The notes beneath the pieces are model-generated. The model did no database searches, was not told the DNA's origin, and was given only the letters and a program-made list of their open reading frames with translations. Positions 6,637 to 8,994 of a stretch of DNA of 8,994 nt are shown piece by piece. Each line of letters opens with the position of its first letter. The first letter of the stretch is position 1. The position numbers and the translations under genes were made by a program. Source of the DNA: an uncultured Planctomycetaceae bacterium (GTDB lineage Bacteria > Planctomycetota > Planctomycetia > Planctomycetales > Planctomycetaceae); contig CAIXQV010000001.1 of the NCBI GenBank assembly GCA_903921605.1, positions 1-8,994 on the forward strand. Reading direction: 5' to 3'.

Positions 6637-8994
6637 GTGGGTAGTTTCGCCATCCGACTATTGTTGATACTTCTGGCTGCGATTCCTTTCGCAACGTTCT
6701 GTCACGCCTGCGGCGCGGCGATCATCCACAGCACTGCCGACGAATCATCAGAGCCGCAAGACGCAACGACCACAGAGACGAACGAGAACTCAGAGACGAA
6801 CGGAACCTCGGAGAACACTCAGAACGAACTTGATTCTGATGAAGAGCGGCAGGCTCTCGCGGCCAACGAACGTTTTCTGACGCTACTCAAGAAGCAGCCG
6901 AAACCGGGCACAGCGCTGGATCGAGTTTATGCGTTTCATCTGGAACGAGGCTCGCTCGACCAGTTCCTTTCCGAACAACGAGCATTGATGACTACTGGTG
7001 ATGACACCGGTGTTGCCTGTTTGCTGGTGGGACTGTTCGAAACGAAGCGGGGGAATCATCGTGAAGCCGAAGCGGCGTTTCAGTTCGCTGAAGAACGTCG
7101 GCCCCAGGATGCCACCGCCAGTTGGCTGCTCGGGCAATGCTTGCTTGAACTGCAACGGGCTGAAGACGCGGCGACAGTTTTAGAGCGAGCTATTGAACGC
7201 TCGCCTCAGAAATCAGAACTGCTGCTGATTTTCCAGGATCTTGGGCGAGCCTACCGGCGTTCGCGGCAGTCCGAGAAGGCGAACGCTGTCTGGCAGCGGA
7301 TGGAGTCGCAGTTTCCGAGTGATCTGCGCGTGAAGGAACAAATCGCAACCACGCTGTTCGATGAGGGCGATCTTGAGGCTGCTGTTGTTCGATTCGCAGA
7401 GCTGTCAAAACTGCATCGGGATCCCTATCAGAAGACGCAGAATGCAATCACAGCGGCCGATCTGAAACTGCAATTGGGACGGCAAGATGAAGCTCTGCGT
7501 GATCTTGAAGCACAATTGCAAACACTGGATCCCGAAAGCTGGCTCGCCCGCGACATTCGCCGACGCATCGACCATGTTTATCTGCGAAACAATAACCAGG
7601 CTGGATTGGTAAGTTATTACGAAACATGGTTGCAGAATCATCCTGACGACCTGGAAGTCATATCAAGTCTCGGACGTGCTTTAACGCTGCAGGGGCGAGG
7701 GCTGGATGCTCAGGCTTGGTACCGCAAAGCTCTTGAGAAAGCTCCGACGAATATCCCATTGCGAAAATCGTTAATGGAACAATTGGTGCGGGATAAGTTG
7801 TTCAATGAGGCGATGGCTCAGTATCAGAAGTTGCACGAAATCGATCCGGGCAATGTCGACCATCTGAAGGAATGGGGGCTGTTGGCGCTTTATCGCGATG
7901 ATGTACCTCTCGCAGAACGCCGAGCTACTGCGACGGCCGTCTGGAAACGCATGCTGTCGGTTCGCCCTGATGAACCCGGAGTACTGGTTCAGGCTGCGGA
8001 ATTGATGCGCCGTGCAGAACTTCCTGATGAAGCATTGCCGTTGTATCGACGAGCCATCGATCTTGCGCCGCAGGATGCTCAGTATCGCGAATACCTCGGG
8101 GATTATCTGCAGACTTTGGGACGCACCGAAGAGGCTATTCAAGTCTGGAACACCATTGCGGAAGGCGACGAGCGAAACACTGCCAACCTGAATCGTCTTG
8201 CCGAAATCTTCCGCGCGGCCGGTATGCAGGACAAGGCCATTTCAACGATGCTGGCTGCTTGTGAATTGACTCCGGACATCAATGACCATCTCAAACTGGC
8301 TCGTTGGCTGCGTGAGTATGAAGTGGCGGGCAGTTATCCCAGGGCCGCGGATTCACTCAAACAGCTCGACATCGCAGAGACTCTGGCGGAGACGGATGAA
8401 GAACACCGAATACTTCTTGATGATCGAATTCTGAGCCTGATTGCAGCCGAACAATTGGATCACACTATCCATGATCTGAAGCTCAAGTTGCAAAAGACTG
8501 AAGAGGCAGGAAAACCTGTCGACGATGCTGAGGAATTGCAGAAGAACGCCGCGGAATGGATCAAACTGGCGACATACTTCGAAGCCGCAAAAAAACTTCC
8601 GGATGCCATGGAAGCCGTGAAGAAGTCAACGGCCTTGGCGCCGGAGGCGGTTGCCTCATGGACACTCGCGGCAAAGTTGTTCGAACAATCAGGACGATAC
8701 GCGGATGCCGTGGACGCTTATGAAAAGCTGATGTCTTTGGATCTGCGGGCACGCAGTGAATGTTTGCAGAAAATCGCGAGTCTCGAACAACGTCTCGGTC
8801 GCCGATCTGAAGCACTGAAGGCCGGCAATGAATTGCTGGCCGCCGGTCCGGAGAACCCCGAGTTCCTAAAGTTCTACGCCGACCTCTGCTTCCATTTCGG
8901 CGACCGACAGGAAGCCTTGAAGACTCTGCGGCGCTCCGTGAGATCCAGTTCGGCAGATGGCACACTCATTCTGTTGCTGGCACGAACATTGGCG
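6637..8994 (+). CDS. Large exported tetratricopeptide-repeat protein, C-terminus beyond the window
   Basis: The frame is open from a stop at 6604-6606 to the right edge, giving 786 residues without a stop; the C-terminal part is missing. GTG at 6637 is the only common start that gives the whole signal peptide (Arg7, hydrophobic 8-21, likely cleavage after CHA at 24). TTG at 6661 or 6664 would cut into it. AAAGAGG lies 12 bases upstream, rather far for a Shine-Dalgarno. An acidic, Ser/Thr/Asn-rich linker covers about 32-70 and includes repeated hexapeptides. From about 125 on, TPR-like helical pairs follow each other; clear 34-residue units are near 125-158, 160-193, 339-372, 373-406, 447-480, 481-514, 515-548, 637-670 and 671-704, with the usual small residue at position 8, Ala at 20 and 27, and Pro at 32. 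TPR arrays form superhelical scaffolds for protein binding. It is probably periplasmic or envelope-bound. Its partner and any C-terminal domain are unknown. Confidence 0.92.
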   Translation, partial: MGSFAIRLLLILLAAIPFATFCHACGAAIIHSTADESSEPQDATTTETNENSETNGTSENTQNELDSDEERQALAANERFLTLLKKQPKPGTALDRVYAFHLERGSLDQFLSEQRALMTTGDDTGVACLLVGLFETKRGNHREAEAAFQFAEERRPQDATASWLLGQCLLELQRAEDAATVLERAIERSPQKSELLLIFQDLGRAYRRSRQSEKANAVWQRMESQFPSDLRVKEQIATTLFDEGDLEAAVVRFAELSKLHRDPYQKTQNAITAADLKLQLGRQDEALRDLEAQLQTLDPESWLARDIRRRIDHVYLRNNNQAGLVSYYETWLQNHPDDLEVISSLGRALTLQGRGLDAQAWYRKALEKAPTNIPLRKSLMEQLVRDKLFNEAMAQYQKLHEIDPGNVDHLKEWGLLALYRDDVPLAERRATATAVWKRMLSVRPDEPGVLVQAAELMRRAELPDEALPLYRRAIDLAPQDAQYREYLGDYLQTLGRTEEAIQVWNTIAEGDERNTANLNRLAEIFRAAGMQDKAISTMLAACELTPDINDHLKLARWLREYEVAGSYPRAADSLKQLDIAETLAETDEEHRILLDDRILSLIAAEQLDHTIHDLKLKLQKTEEAGKPVDDAEELQKNAAEWIKLATYFEAAKKLPDAMEAVKKSTALAPEAVASWTLAAKLFEQSGRYADAVDAYEKLMSLDLRARSECLQKIASLEQRLGRRSEALKAGNELLAAGPENPEFLKFYADLCFHFGDRQEALKTLRRSVRSSSADGTLILLLARTLA
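6773..6828 (+). repeat. 18-base tandem repeat in the linker of the TPR gene
   Basis: CAGAGACGAACG occurs at 6773-6784 and again at 6791-6802, an exact 12-base match with an 18-base period. A third, degraded unit follows to 6828. In frame the units encode ETNENS, ETNGTS and ENTQNE, within the exported acidic linker. Because the period is a multiple of three, gain or loss of a unit would change linker length without shifting the frame. Only two units are well matched, so variability is inferred, not seen. Confidence 0.6.

Noticed and set aside
7771..8965. Minus-strand frames of 123 and 134 codons at 7771-8142 and 8561-8965
   Set aside because: They are antisense to the TPR array, whose repeats are clear in the plus frame; their translations are low-sense shadows.

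Overview
The window looks like chromosomal DNA of a member of the Planctomycetota, probably class Planctomycetia. The main reason is the gene at 2671-6165: it joins the planctomycete-type cytochrome domain PSCyt1, PSCyt2 (DUF1549), a carbohydrate-binding-like middle section and PSD1 (DUF1553), an architecture expanded in that phylum and rare elsewhere. Moderate GC content, long AT-neutral intergenic gaps, weak Shine-Dalgarno signals and a GTG start agree with this but prove nothing. Genus cannot be given from the sequence alone.

Layout. 1-356 is non-coding as far as can be read, with one nested inverted repeat. 357-2396 (minus) is an exported, cysteine-free M13 (neprilysin/PepO-type) zinc endopeptidase. 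2397-2670 is a 274-base gap holding a strong hairpin just after the PSD1 gene and a second small hairpin in the leader of the peptidase gene. 2671-6165 (minus) is the large PSCyt1-PSCyt2-PSD1 protein. 6166-6636 is a 471-base divergent intergenic region with several inverted repeats. 6637-8994 (plus) is a large exported tetratricopeptide-repeat protein that begins at GTG and runs off the right edge of the window without a stop.

All three proteins carry an N-terminal signal peptide, so they act outside the cytoplasm, in the large planctomycete periplasm or at the envelope. The peptidase and the cytochrome-like protein lie on the same strand, but the 274-base gap with a terminator-like hairpin argues against a tight operon. 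The usual partner of PSD1 genes, a DUF1501 protein gene, is not present next to this one. The TPR gene is transcribed divergently and its link to the other two is unknown.

No tRNA, rRNA, CRISPR array, insertion sequence, integrase or phage gene was recognised. I do not see a clear new defence or metabolic system. The most useful leads are the orphan PSD1 gene with its two CxxCH motifs, the structured intergenic elements, and the unfinished TPR protein with a repeat-built acidic linker.
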